Below, one piece after another: positions 52,522 to 61,461 of a DNA stretch of 64,000 nt; position 1 is the stretch's first letter; every line of letters begins with the position of its first letter. The notes beneath the pieces are model-generated. The model did no database searches. It worked only from the letters and a program-made list of their open reading frames with translations, and was not told where the DNA came from. Source of the DNA: WJMT01 sp964611275 (GTDB taxonomy: Bacteria > Acidobacteriota > Aminicenantia > Aminicenantales > Aminicenantaceae); contig CAZSZS010000040.1 of assembly GCA_964611275.1 (NCBI GenBank), forward strand, positions 3,091 to 67,090, in the 5' to 3' direction. The position numbers and the translations under genes are program-made.

Positions 52522-53229
52522 TCATTTTGTGGTTTGTGTTTCACTTTTTTTAATGAGAGATTTGGTTTTTTTTATGAGCATCCCCGTAAGGGAAGAGATG
52601 AAAGGAAGGGCGACCAGAAAAAAGGTCACATACGTTGTTAATCCATGTCCGATCCTTTCAATGATTTTATAAAGCTCGTCAAACCATATGGTCCAGCACA
52701 CGACACCCACCCACATCGAGGGGATCGTTATGGTAAGTGATGGTATTGTTTTATATCCTTCAGCACGGGCAATGAGAAAACCCATTATGGCCCCGGTCAT
52801 GGGAAAAGGCATCCATACAAAAACAACAATTCCTATCCAGCTCCATTTTTTCATTTTCTCAGCCCTTTTTTCGGCCTTTTGCATTCGGATCTCGACAAAT
52901 TTTTTGAACAGTTTGAATTCCTTTGCTTTGACCCATAAGAAACCAACAATAGAGAGCATAATGAGGAGAAAGGCCGTGAGATAGGCGAGGATGATGAGCA
53001 TGATCGTGAGAGCAGGGAAATTAAATTCAAGACCCGCACCTATAATGGCAAGCCTTCCTCCAAGGTGGAAAGCGGTGACCATGGAGATTAACTTTAAAGC
53101 AAGGGAAGATTTAGAAAGGAACAAGACTATGATGACGCAGATCTCAATGGAAAGAAGGACCATTCCAATAAAAAAGGGGATCTTTTCATTATCAATACCA
53201 AGAATGTTTTTATCTTTGAATGAGTTCAT
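52522..53229 (-). CDS. Small multidrug-export family membrane protein (PF06695-like)
   Basis: 235 aa with about five or six TM helices: IPFFIGMVLLSIEICVIIVL, LTIMLIILAYLTAFLLIMLS, WSWIGIVVFVWMPFPMTGAI, MWVGVVCWTIWF and YVTFFLVALPFISSLTGML. The VFVWMPFPMTGAIMGFLIA segment resembles the conserved P-x-x-G-T/A-G motif of PF06695. A charged helix (KFVEIRMQKAEKRAEKMKK) lies in the cytoplasmic loop. The drug-export name is a database label with little experimental support; the function is uncertain. Confidence 0.72.
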   Translation of the reverse strand: MNSFKDKNILGIDNEKIPFFIGMVLLSIEICVIIVLFLSKSSLALKLISMVTAFHLGGRLAIIGAGLEFNFPALTIMLIILAYLTAFLLIMLSIVGFLWVKAKEFKLFKKFVEIRMQKAEKRAEKMKKWSWIGIVVFVWMPFPMTGAIMGFLIARAEGYKTIPSLTITIPSMWVGVVCWTIWFDELYKIIERIGHGLTTYVTFFLVALPFISSLTGMLIKKTKSLIKKSETQTTK

Positions 53230-53320
53230 TTTTATTCCTATTCAATACATTTTTAGGGAAAAAATATCAAGATTTTTTAAAGAAAACAGATGAAACGAGA
53301 GACCTGAACAAAGAGAATTG

Positions 53321-53349
53321 TTGAATAATTCCTCGTAAAATATTATCTT
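53321..53349 (+). promoter_or_regulatory. araB operon promoter candidate (TTGAAT, 17 bp, TATCTT)
   Basis: TTGAAT at 53321-53326 and TATCTT at 53344-53349 are 17 bp apart, 40 bp before araB. The -10 is identical to that of lexA. Confidence 0.45.
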
Positions 53350-53388
53350 ACTTAGGGATGAAATGATTGATGTAAGTAAAGGAGAACC

Positions 53389-55095
53389 ATGAGAAAATAT
53401 GCCCTCGGACTGGATTTTGGAACCAATTCATGCCGGGCTTTGATCGTTGATATTTTGAACGGCAGGGAGGTCGCAACGCGTGTTTTTCCCTATCCATCCG
53501 GAGACGATGGTGTTATTCTCGATGAGAAAGAGCCTGATATAGCAAGACAGAACCCGGATGATTATCTCATCGGGATGGAAAGATCCGTAAGATCCGCTGT
53601 TGGTAAGGCTCAGACCAATGACCCGGAGTTTGATCCCCAACACATCATAGGCATTGGGATAGACACTACAGGGAGCAGTCCGATGCCCGTTGATGCCAGG
53701 GGAGTGCCTTTGAGTATGTTGCCTGAATTCAAGAACAATAAAGATGCTTTAGTCTGGCTGTGGAAAGATCATTCAAGTCATTATGAAGCCGCACAGATCA
53801 CGGAAATTGCTCGGGAGATGCGTCCTCAATATTTGGAGAGAATAGGAGGGGTCTATTCTTCAGAATGGTTTTGGTCCAAAATATGGCACTGCAGGAAGGT
53901 AGCTCCGGATGTTTTCGGCTCAGCGCACAGCTTTGTGGAGATTTGTGATTATTTGCCTGCTGTTTTGACGGGAGATACAAGACCGGAACATTTAAAAAGG
54001 AGTGTTTGTGCGGCCGGTCATAAAGCCATGTATAATGAGGAATGGGGAGGCCTTCCTGACAAGGATTTTCTCAAGGAATTGGATCCCGGACTGGCCGAAT
54101 TAAAGGACAGGCTGTATGAACGAGCCTACCCTTCGGATAAACTGGCGGGTCGTCTTTGTTCCGAATGGGCAGACCGGCTTGGATTGAATGAAGGTACGGC
54201 CGTTGCTGTGGGGGCCTTTGATGCGCATATGGGCGGAGTGGGAGCCGGAGTCAAAGAGGGGACTCTTGTGAAAATACTTGGGACAAGCACCTGTGATATT
54301 CTGGTCAGCGCCAAGGAAAAGGGCCCCATAAATATTCCCGGAGTGTGCGGTATCGTGGATGGTTCGGTCATACCGGGATATTATGGCATTGAAGCAGGGC
54401 AATCAGCGGTCGGGGATATTTTTTTGTGGTATGTTGAAAAACTCGTACCTGATAGATATGGGAAAACGATTGATGAAAAATTTAAAAATCTTGAGGCAGA
54501 GACTCTCAAACAGAAGCCCGGTGAACACGGCCTTATTGCTTTGGATTGGAACAACGGGAACCGCACCATACTGGTCGATGTGAGGTTGAATGGACTTCTC
54601 ATCGGTCAGACGCTTCATACAGAACCACACGAGATCTACAGGGCTCTTATAGAAGCCACAGCCTTTGGTGCGTTGACCATCATCAACCGCATTCAGGAGT
54701 ATAATGTCACCATCAAGGAGATTATCAACTGCGGAGGACTGGCAGCAAAAAGTCCGTTTCTTATGCAGGTTTATGCTGATATACTTGGGCGTCCTATGAA
54801 AGTATCGCGGAGTGATCAGACACCCGCTCTGGGGGCCGCTCTTTTTGGTGCGGTGGCAGCCGGAGCAGAGAAAAGCGGATATACGAGTGTGGAGGAAGCT
54901 CAAAAGAAAATGACAGGCATTAGTAAGGTCACCGATCCGGATCCAGGATATCATGAAGTCTATCAGAAAATGTACGCTCTTTATAAGAAGCTTCATGATG
55001 CTTTCGGCACTAAGGAGTGGAAAGGAAGCCTTTATAATGTGATGAAGGACCTGATTGATCTCAGGGAGGCGCAGAGGAGGGGAAGAGATGCTTGA
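53389..55095 (+). CDS. araB: Ribulokinase (FGGY family)
   Basis: 568 aa, close to E. coli AraB (566). It phosphorylates L-ribulose to L-ribulose 5-phosphate. The ATP-binding start LGLDFGTNSCRALIVD, the IGIDTTGSSPMPVD segment, WFWSKIWH, AVAVGAFDAHMGGVGAG and the second FGGY signature IINCGGLAAKSPFLMQ are present. AAAGGAG precedes the ATG. It overlaps araD by 8 bp and is first in an L-arabinose operon. Confidence 0.95.
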   Translation: MRKYALGLDFGTNSCRALIVDILNGREVATRVFPYPSGDDGVILDEKEPDIARQNPDDYLIGMERSVRSAVGKAQTNDPEFDPQHIIGIGIDTTGSSPMPVDARGVPLSMLPEFKNNKDALVWLWKDHSSHYEAAQITEIAREMRPQYLERIGGVYSSEWFWSKIWHCRKVAPDVFGSAHSFVEICDYLPAVLTGDTRPEHLKRSVCAAGHKAMYNEEWGGLPDKDFLKELDPGLAELKDRLYERAYPSDKLAGRLCSEWADRLGLNEGTAVAVGAFDAHMGGVGAGVKEGTLVKILGTSTCDILVSAKEKGPINIPGVCGIVDGSVIPGYYGIEAGQSAVGDIFLWYVEKLVPDRYGKTIDEKFKNLEAETLKQKPGEHGLIALDWNNGNRTILVDVRLNGLLIGQTLHTEPHEIYRALIEATAFGALTIINRIQEYNVTIKEIINCGGLAAKSPFLMQVYADILGRPMKVSRSDQTPALGAALFGAVAAGAEKSGYTSVEEAQKKMTGISKVTDPDPGYHEVYQKMYALYKKLHDAFGTKEWKGSLYNVMKDLIDLREAQRRGRDA

Positions 55096-55783
55096 AGGAT
55101 TGAAGGAAAGTGTTTGCAAAGCCAATTGTGATATAATCAAGTCTCATCTTGTCACTCTGACATGGGGAAATGTGAGTGGTTTTGATAGACAAAAAGAGCT
55201 GATTGTCATAAAACCCAGTGGTATCTCTTGTGAAGAATTAAAGCCGGAAAGCATGGTTGTGATGGATCTTAAAGGCTCTAAAGTCGAGGGTGATCTCAAA
55301 CCTTCTTCTGATGCTCCCACTCATATAGAGCTTTATAAAGCGTTTGATGGCATCGGTTCCATTGTCCACACACACAGTGATTATGCATCCATGTTTGCTC
55401 AAGCAGGAAAGGAAATTCCCTGTTTGGGCACCACACATGCTGATTATTTCTATGGGAGTGTGCCTGTGACCAGACCCTTAAACAAGAAAGAAGTGGGGAC
55501 CGGTTATGAGAAAAATACGGGGAGTGTTATTATCGAGACTTTCGAAAAATTAGATCCACTCGCTTGTCCGGCAGTGCTTGTTTCAGGTCACGGGCCTTTT
55601 TCGTGGGGGAAGACTCCTGATGAAGCTGTGGGGGTCAGCATAGCTCTTGAAAAGATCGCCAAAATGGCATGGGGGACCTTGGCTTTGACAGGCAAAGAGA
55701 GAGCCCTGCCCGATTATATATTAAAAAAACATTATTTGAGAAAGCACGGGCCAAATGCCTATTACGGTCAAAAAGGAGGCTAG
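55088..55783 (+). CDS. araD: L-ribulose-5-phosphate 4-epimerase
   Basis: 231 aa class-II aldolase fold, the normal length. The start at 55088 has GGAGGGGAAGAG upstream and overlaps the araB stop; a longer frame is not needed. It converts L-ribulose 5-phosphate to D-xylulose 5-phosphate. Motifs are GNVSGFDR, VIKPSGISCEEL, GSIVHTHSDYASMFAQAG (Zn His pair) and VSGHGPFSWGKTPDEAV. Confidence 0.95.
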   Translation: MLEGLKESVCKANCDIIKSHLVTLTWGNVSGFDRQKELIVIKPSGISCEELKPESMVVMDLKGSKVEGDLKPSSDAPTHIELYKAFDGIGSIVHTHSDYASMFAQAGKEIPCLGTTHADYFYGSVPVTRPLNKKEVGTGYEKNTGSVIIETFEKLDPLACPAVLVSGHGPFSWGKTPDEAVGVSIALEKIAKMAWGTLALTGKERALPDYILKKHYLRKHGPNAYYGQKGG

Positions 55784-55787
55784 GCAG

Positions 55788-57269
55788 ATGAATAATATTC
55801 CGAAAATAAAGCTGGGAATGGTGGCTGTGAGCAGAGACTGTTTCCCTATTGAATTGTCGAAAAAAAGACGGGAAAAAGTCTTCGAAAAATGCAGGGATAA
55901 AAAAATCGATATCGTAAAAATCAATACCATTATTGAGAATGAACAGGATGTGATGAAAGCTCTCAAAGAGATCAAGGAACAGGGAATAAATGCGCTGGTT
56001 GTTTATTTAGGGAATTTTGGGCCGGAAGGACCTACGACCATGCTGGCTGAGAAATTCCAGGGTCCTTGCATGTTTACAGCAGCGGCCGAAGAGCCTGGGA
56101 ATAATTTGATCCAGGACAGAGGGGACGCTTACTGCGGCATGCTGAATGCGTCATACAATATGGGATTGAGAAATATAAATCCTTATATACCTGATTTTCC
56201 AGTTGGGACAGCTGTGCAGATCGCTGATATGATCAAGGACTTTATCCCTATCGCAAGGGTTGTAAATGGAATAAAAGGCCTTAAAATATTTTCATTTGGC
56301 CCTAGACCTCAGGATTTTCTGGCATGCAATGCTCCTATCAAAGCTTTGTATGACCTTGATGTGGAGATCATGGAAAACAGTGAGCTGGACCTTTATGATA
56401 TCTTTCGCAAGGCAGAAGGCAGCCCGGACATTGAAAAAATCACAAAGGCAATGACCGAAGAGCTTGGGGGAGGAAACCAGTATCCTGACCTTCTTAAAAG
56501 GCTGGCCCAGTATGAAGTGGCTCTCTTAAGGTTCTATGAAGACAATCTCGGTGCAAGTAAGTACGGGGTGTTTGCCAACAAATGCTGGCCTGCTTTTGAA
56601 AGCTATTTTAGATTTGTTCCCTGTTATGTGAACTCCAGGCTTGCTTCGAACGGAATACCGGTTGCTTGCGAGGTGGATATCTATGGTGCCCTGAGTGAAT
56701 TCATGGCTGTGTGCGCTACAGAATTTCCGGCTACCCTTTTGGATATCAACAACACAGTGCCGGAAGATATGTATATAAAATCTGAGGAAAAGATAGGGAA
56801 CTATAAAACAAACGATCTTTTCATGGGTTTTCACTGTGGAAATACCGCTTCCTGCTGTTTGATTGATCCAAAGATGAAATACCAGCTCATTATGAACCGC
56901 CTTCTGGAGGGCGGAGAGAAGCCGGATATAACAAGGGGAACTCTGGAGGGAAGGATCAGGCCGGGCGATGTGACAATTTTCAGACTTCAGTCAACGGCGG
57001 ATACAACCCTGAAAAGTTATATAGCCGAGGGAGAGGTTCTGGATATAAATCCGGGCTCTTTTGGGAGCATAGGAGTTTTTGCGATCAAAGAAATGTCCAG
57101 GTTTTACAGATACGTGCTCATAGAAAAAAGATTCCCTCACCATACAGCGGTTGCTTTTAAACACACAGGGAAGATCCTGTATGAAGCCGTCAAAATGCTC
57201 GGGATAAGCGATATTTCTTTCAATCAACCAAAAGAAATGTTGTATGAAAGGGAGAATCCATTCTTATGA
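55788..57269 (+). CDS. L-fucose/L-arabinose isomerase-family protein (probable L-arabinose isomerase)
   Basis: About 493 aa from the ATG at 55788, with GGAGG 8 bases upstream. It belongs to the FucI/AraA fold but differs from classical AraA: IKLGMVAVSRDCFPIELS at the start, LVVYLGNFGPEGPTTML, and VACEVDIYGALSEFMAV, TLLDINN and LFMGFHCGNTA, which supply Glu, Asp and His metal ligands. Its place after araB and araD points to L-arabinose to L-ribulose conversion, replacing a canonical araA. Another pentose or 6-deoxyhexose substrate is possible. Confidence 0.85.
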   Translation: MNNIPKIKLGMVAVSRDCFPIELSKKRREKVFEKCRDKKIDIVKINTIIENEQDVMKALKEIKEQGINALVVYLGNFGPEGPTTMLAEKFQGPCMFTAAAEEPGNNLIQDRGDAYCGMLNASYNMGLRNINPYIPDFPVGTAVQIADMIKDFIPIARVVNGIKGLKIFSFGPRPQDFLACNAPIKALYDLDVEIMENSELDLYDIFRKAEGSPDIEKITKAMTEELGGGNQYPDLLKRLAQYEVALLRFYEDNLGASKYGVFANKCWPAFESYFRFVPCYVNSRLASNGIPVACEVDIYGALSEFMAVCATEFPATLLDINNTVPEDMYIKSEEKIGNYKTNDLFMGFHCGNTASCCLIDPKMKYQLIMNRLLEGGEKPDITRGTLEGRIRPGDVTIFRLQSTADTTLKSYIAEGEVLDINPGSFGSIGVFAIKEMSRFYRYVLIEKRFPHHTAVAFKHTGKILYEAVKMLGISDISFNQPKEMLYERENPFL

Positions 57270-57380
57270 AGGGAACTTGCTTAAGTGCTTCTCTTTTATC
57301 CTGGATAGGTCAGGTTATTTGACTTTGGTTAAATATTTATATACATATAATCCAGAATTTCATGTAAGGGGATTGTTCCG

Positions 57381-58067
57381 ATGAAGAGAGATACGATATT
57401 GAACTTGGCTTCCTTAAAGGACCAAGTGTATGAATACATCCGCTCTTTGATGAAAGTTGGGGAATTAAGACCGGGTTCGTCCATAGACATGAATGCCACG
57501 AGCCAGAAATTGGGCATCAGTAAAACTCCGCTCAGGGACGCGCTGATCAGGCTGGAAATGGAAGGATTTGTCAGTATTCTCCCCAGAAGGGGTGTGGTTG
57601 TCAATACACTGACAGTGCAGGATATCAAGGATTTTTATCAAATACTCGGCGCGCTTGAAAGCACGGCGGTTCTTACAGCTTCCTCCTCTTTTGGCCGGAG
57701 AGAGATGAACGAGCTGAGGAAGCTGAATGACCTGATGGATAAAGCCATAAAAAAGGATGATTTCAATACCTATTATGAAGAAAACCTTAAATTTCATGAT
57801 GTCTATCTTAAGCGTTCAGGAAACAAGACGTTAAGAAAAACAGCAGATATTTTAAAAAAAAGGCTGTATGATTTTCCAAGAAGGGAAGGTTATATTAAAA
57901 AATGGGAGGAATCTTCCATTAAGGAACATGAACAGTTCATGGAGATGATGGAGCGCGGGGCGTATCAGGAGGCCGCTGATTTTATCCGTGATGTACACTG
58001 GTCTTTTGAAGTACAGGAAAAATATATCCGCCAATATTATTCAGAAAATAAAAAGCCTGATAAGTAA
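57381..58067 (+). CDS. GntR-family regulator (FadR/FCD type), probable regulator of the arabinose genes
   Basis: 228 aa. The winged helix (about 10-75: LKDQVYEYIRSLMKVGELRP, SQKLGISKTPLRDALIRLEM, GFVSILPRRGVVV) is followed by an all-helical FCD ligand domain with His in FHDVYLKRSGNKTL and a later His in KEHEQFMEMMERG and RDVHWSF, a likely metal site. It lies 111 bp after the isomerase-family gene. Regulation of the ara genes is inferred from position. AAGGGGAT precedes the ATG; TTGACT at 57319 may be its own -35 box. Confidence 0.88.
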   Translation: MKRDTILNLASLKDQVYEYIRSLMKVGELRPGSSIDMNATSQKLGISKTPLRDALIRLEMEGFVSILPRRGVVVNTLTVQDIKDFYQILGALESTAVLTASSSFGRREMNELRKLNDLMDKAIKKDDFNTYYEENLKFHDVYLKRSGNKTLRKTADILKKRLYDFPRREGYIKKWEESSIKEHEQFMEMMERGAYQEAADFIRDVHWSFEVQEKYIRQYYSENKKPDK

Positions 58068-58073
58068 GGAAAT

Positions 58074-58126
58074 TAACCTGAACTATTCATAAAAAAATGG
58101 CGATGTATGTATGAATAATCCAGGTT
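58074..58126 (+). repeat. Dispersed intergenic element, copy 3, in a near-palindromic context
   Basis: The core ATTCATAAAAAAATGGC is present, and the flanks form a longer imperfect palindrome: AACCTGAACTATTCAT pairs at 14 of 16 positions with ATGAATAATCCAGGTT. It lies between the GntR gene and the M28 peptidase gene. Confidence 0.75.
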
Positions 58127-58159
58127 TATTTTGATCATTTCTATGAAAGGAGTGAGGAG

Positions 58160-59767
58160 ATGAAAAAATACACATATGTCATTCTGATTTTGCTGTCCGT
58201 GGTTTTTTTATGGAGCTGTCAAGGGAACAAGGCCAAACAGAGCATTACACCGGGGGAGATAGAAGGGCATATCAGGTTCCTATCGGATGACCTCCTGGAG
58301 GGAAGGGCTGTTGGTTCAAGAGGCCTGAAGATCGCAGCTTTGTATCAGGAAAATTTCTTTAGAAGACTGGGATTAGAGCCCGCTTTCGGGGATAGCTATC
58401 GCCAAACAGTGAATCTTGTTGGAAGCCGGCCCGATCCCCTGGCGAGCATTGAGTTCCTATTTGAATCTCTTTCCATAAGACCGGCGATTCATGAAGAATT
58501 TGTCGTGGGCTCCGAAAGAAGAGACTGTCCGGAAGGTATAGAAGGAGAGCTTGTCTACGGAGGTTATCTTATTCAGGCGCCCGAGAGAAATTGGGATGAT
58601 ATAAAAGGTACTGACCTCAGAGGAAAAGTCCTTCTTGTGGAGATAAATGAGCCCGGTAATTACCCTGATGGAATATTTGAGGGGGAGGACATGACTTATT
58701 ATGGGAGGTGGACGTATAAGTTTGAGAAAGCATCAGAGCTGGGAGCGGCTGGTGTTCTCATCATTCATAACAGAAAAGGAGCGGCATACGGATGGGATGT
58801 GGTCAAAAACTCCTGGTCGGGAGAGTCATTTTTTCTTCCTGATGTCAACAACAATCTTTTTTTCCATGGATGGATCAATAAAGAGACAGCGGAAAAAGTG
58901 ATCAAAGAGGCTGGATATGAAAGGCAGGTGCTGGAAGAGAGTGCCTCCAGAGAAGATTTCAGGCCGGTTTTTATGGGGGCAAACGTCAGAGTGAGACAAA
59001 AACCTGAATTTTTCTCTGTAAAGAGCGAAAACATAGCGGCTGTTCTTAGAGGAAAGATCAAAAAAGGGGAAAGGCGGGCGGTTATTCTTTCCGCCCATTA
59101 CGATCACTTTGGGAAAGATGAGAGCAGAGAGGGAGATCAAATATACAACGGAGCGGTTGACAATTGTTCTGCTTCAGCATCCATGCTTTCACTGGCCCGT
59201 TACTATGCGCAAAGCGGAAAAAAGCCGAAGGTGGATCTGATTTTCGTAGCGGTCACTGCAGAGGAACAGGGCCTTCTTGGGTCTGATTATTTCGCAAGGC
59301 ATCTTCCGGTCTCTTCATCATCCGTTCTTGCCAATCTTAATTTTGAGATGACAAATGTATGGGGAAGAACCAAGGAACTATACACCATAGGAGGCAGTCA
59401 CAGTGATCTGGGTGATATCTGTGCCAGGGCAGCGAATAATATGGGCCTTGAATATATTCCGGAACGGAATAAAGAACTGGGATATTTTTTCCGTTCTGAC
59501 CAGCTGAGCTTTGCAAGGGCCGGTATTCCGGCCGTTTGGCTTCACGAAGGCATTACTTCTTTTGGAAAAGACAGTGATCATATCCAGAAGAAGAGCCAGG
59601 ATTACCGAGAGTTAAGGTATCATCAAGTGACCGATGAGTATGAAGAGGACTGGGATCTGGAAGGTACGGTACAGATCACAGAGTGGGCAAGAGAGATTAT
59701 TTCCCTGCTGTCTGATTTGGATGAAATGACTCAGTTCAAGGAAACCAGCTCTTTTAAGAGAAAATAA
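58160..59767 (+). CDS. M28-family metallopeptidase lipoprotein with PA-domain insert
   Basis: 535 aa. The signal peptide ends LWSC (lipobox), and AAAGGAG precedes the ATG. A PA-like insert (about 130-290) lies before the peptidase. Metal ligands are visible: ILSAHYDHFG (His), YNGAVDNCSASASML (Asp), VTAEEQGLLGSDYF (Glu-Glu), LNFEM and the final His in FGKDSDHIQ. It is an exported aminopeptidase, likely providing amino acids at the cell envelope. Confidence 0.92.
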   Translation: MKKYTYVILILLSVVFLWSCQGNKAKQSITPGEIEGHIRFLSDDLLEGRAVGSRGLKIAALYQENFFRRLGLEPAFGDSYRQTVNLVGSRPDPLASIEFLFESLSIRPAIHEEFVVGSERRDCPEGIEGELVYGGYLIQAPERNWDDIKGTDLRGKVLLVEINEPGNYPDGIFEGEDMTYYGRWTYKFEKASELGAAGVLIIHNRKGAAYGWDVVKNSWSGESFFLPDVNNNLFFHGWINKETAEKVIKEAGYERQVLEESASREDFRPVFMGANVRVRQKPEFFSVKSENIAAVLRGKIKKGERRAVILSAHYDHFGKDESREGDQIYNGAVDNCSASASMLSLARYYAQSGKKPKVDLIFVAVTAEEQGLLGSDYFARHLPVSSSSVLANLNFEMTNVWGRTKELYTIGGSHSDLGDICARAANNMGLEYIPERNKELGYFFRSDQLSFARAGIPAVWLHEGITSFGKDSDHIQKKSQDYRELRYHQVTDEYEEDWDLEGTVQITEWAREIISLLSDLDEMTQFKETSSFKRK

Positions 59768-59836
59768 AGGATGAAATTCTATCCTAGATGATTTTTTACT
59801 TTTGAGCTTAAAAGTTTTGTGTTAAAATAAAACAAA

Positions 59837-60661
59837 ATGGAAAAAGAACCATCGAAAAGTTCCTATTTTTCAGATTATCTTAAACCCTCTCAAATTATTC
59901 TCGACTTGGATGCAACGGATAAAAAGGAAGTTCTTGAAGAGCTTCTGGAACTGCTGAAAAAACAAAAATTAATAAAGAACAAGAAACCGATCCTAACCAG
60001 AATCATTGACAGGGAAAGACTCGAGTCGACTGGAATCGGCCATCATGTGGCTTTGCCTCATGCACGATTTAATACAGGAGTTAAAGATATCGCCGTGGTA
60101 GTGGGGAGACTCAATAAGGGCATAGATTTCGATGCCATTGATAAGAAAAAAGTCAAACTCATCATCCTTATTGTGTGGAATCCAGCTATTCCGGGCCTTT
60201 TCAATCATCTGTTTGCTGGATTAGCTCAATTCCTTTCCAGCGATAAGTTCAGGAAAAGACTTTTTACGGCTGAAACACCTGCCGAGTTGTATAAGATTCT
60301 TTCTGAAATAGAGCTGCATCTACCTCCCATTGAAGATAAAATCATTCATAGGGGAAGACTTTTATGGAAGCTGCAGGAGATAGAACTTAAAAAGAAAAAG
60401 GCGAAAAAGCAGGAGTTGGAAGAACTGAAGCAGCAGGCTGAATTGATCAGAGCGGAGCTGGATAAATCCCTTCTCGACCGGTTTGACAGGCTTATGGACA
60501 GATATGGATTTGCTGTAGCTGAGGTTAAAGACGGAACTTGTATGGGTTGTTATATCAATATCGCCACAGGGATGAGTTCAGCTATCGAAGGCAGCAATGA
60601 TATCTATGTCTGCGAAAACTGTGGCAAATTCCTTGTGTCTGCAGAGAGAGAAGAGAAGTAG
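59837..60661 (+). CDS. PTS EIIA(fructose)-like domain fused to a coiled coil and C4 zinc ribbon
   Basis: 274 aa. Residues 10-160 are a PTS EIIA type-2 domain with the phospho-His motif GIGHHVALPHARF. A Lys/Glu coiled coil (LKKKKAKKQELEELKQQAEL) follows, then a C4 zinc ribbon (CMGCYINI ... CENCGKFLV) as in CT398-type proteins. No EIIB, EIIC, HPr or EI gene is nearby. A regulatory rather than sugar-transport role is inferred. A TAAAAT at 59823-59828 lies 8 bases before the ATG with no Shine-Dalgarno, so the transcript may be leaderless. Confidence 0.86.
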   Translation: MEKEPSKSSYFSDYLKPSQIILDLDATDKKEVLEELLELLKKQKLIKNKKPILTRIIDRERLESTGIGHHVALPHARFNTGVKDIAVVVGRLNKGIDFDAIDKKKVKLIILIVWNPAIPGLFNHLFAGLAQFLSSDKFRKRLFTAETPAELYKILSEIELHLPPIEDKIIHRGRLLWKLQEIELKKKKAKKQELEELKQQAELIRAELDKSLLDRFDRLMDRYGFAVAEVKDGTCMGCYINIATGMSSAIEGSNDIYVCENCGKFLVSAEREEK

Positions 60662-60727
60662 GGATTATAAGTAAAGGCTCTCCAATAAACCTTATTATCA
60701 TAGGAATAAATCCGTAAAATTAACTGC

Positions 60728-60756
60728 TTGACATGTAATTTAGCATATCGTATAAT
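60728..60756 (+). promoter_or_regulatory. Fully consensus sigma70 promoter (TTGACA, 17 bp, TATAAT)
   Basis: TTGACA at 60728-60733 and TATAAT at 60751-60756 with a 17-bp spacer; both boxes are exact consensus. It drives the ribbon-helix-helix gene. Confidence 0.8.
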
Positions 60757-60770
60757 GTATTTAAAATACA
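60756..60770. promoter_or_regulatory. Operator-like palindrome TGTATTT-A-AAATACA at the start of transcription
   Basis: A perfect 7-bp inverted repeat with a one-base centre begins at the last base of the -10 box and covers the predicted +1. The gene behind it encodes a ribbon-helix-helix protein, so autorepression is likely. Confidence 0.6.
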
Positions 60771-60786
60771 TGTAAAGGAGTTATCA

Positions 60787-61182
60787 ATGACTGGAAAAAA
60801 GGATTCAGGCAGTAAAAACAGTGAGGAGACAAAAAAGGAAAAAAAGGGCGCTCTGGAAGATTTAGGAAATCAGGTCGAGAAATTTGCGAACAGAACGGCT
60901 GAGTCGATAAAAAAGGCTATTGACAGGGCGCTTTCTTCCAGAAACACGGTGCTGACTATCAGAGTCAATGATGATTCGAATGAAAAGATAAACAGGCTGG
61001 TAGAGTCAGGACTTTTTAAGACGAGATCAGAAAGCGCTGCTTTTTTGATCATGGAGGGGATCAAATCTCAGCAGGCCCTCTTTGATAAGATCGAGGGAAA
61101 AATCAAGAGAATAGAAAAAATAAAGGACGAACTAAAGTCTATAGTTACTGAAGAAATTGATAAGGAAACTATTAAAAAATAA
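60787..61182 (+). CDS. Ribbon-helix-helix (CopG/Arc-like) DNA-binding protein
   Basis: 131 aa. A charged N-terminal tail and helix (1-50) are followed by VLTIRVNDDSNEKINRLVES, then GLFKTRSESAAFLIMEGIKS, the strand and two helices of the RHH fold. The C-terminus is a Lys/Glu coiled coil. AAAGGAG precedes the ATG. RHH proteins bind palindromic operators as dimers; one overlaps its own promoter. No toxin gene follows, so it need not be an antitoxin. Confidence 0.72.
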   Translation: MTGKKDSGSKNSEETKKEKKGALEDLGNQVEKFANRTAESIKKAIDRALSSRNTVLTIRVNDDSNEKINRLVESGLFKTRSESAAFLIMEGIKSQQALFDKIEGKIKRIEKIKDELKSIVTEEIDKETIKK

Positions 61183-61230
61183 AAAAATACTCTCCAATAA
61201 AAAAAGAAGAGTGATTTGAAGGATTATCTC

Positions 61231-61461
61231 TTATTCTGCTTTTTCTTCCTCCTCTACTTCTTCTTCAAGCTTTTTTGTCCTGGCTGCATCTTTTATGCTG
61301 CTTATGCCGGCCACTAAAGCGATGAGTCCCCCGAAGAATAAAATAGGAGGGATACAGCCAAATAAGAGGTCCAGAAATTCTTGAGTCCAAACCAGAATGA
61401 CAAGTACGATACCACCTGCCATAGCAATGAGTCCTAATAGGATTGCAAAAAACTTACCCAT
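61231..61461 (-). CDS. Small hypothetical membrane protein
   Basis: 76 aa with two TM helices (FFAILLGLIAMAGGIVLVILV and CIPPILFFGGLIALVAGI) and a Lys/Glu-rich C-terminal tail (LEEEVEEEEKAE). GGGAGG lies 7 bases before the ATG, which supports it as a real gene. I do not recognise the family. It converges on the RHH gene. Confidence 0.7.
   Translation of the reverse strand: MGKFFAILLGLIAMAGGIVLVILVWTQEFLDLLFGCIPPILFFGGLIALVAGISSIKDAARTKKLEEEVEEEEKAE

Noticed and set aside
60787..61461. RHH gene and the small membrane protein as a toxin-antitoxin pair
   Set aside because: They are convergent, not in one operon, and the small protein carries its own ribosome-binding site on the other strand.
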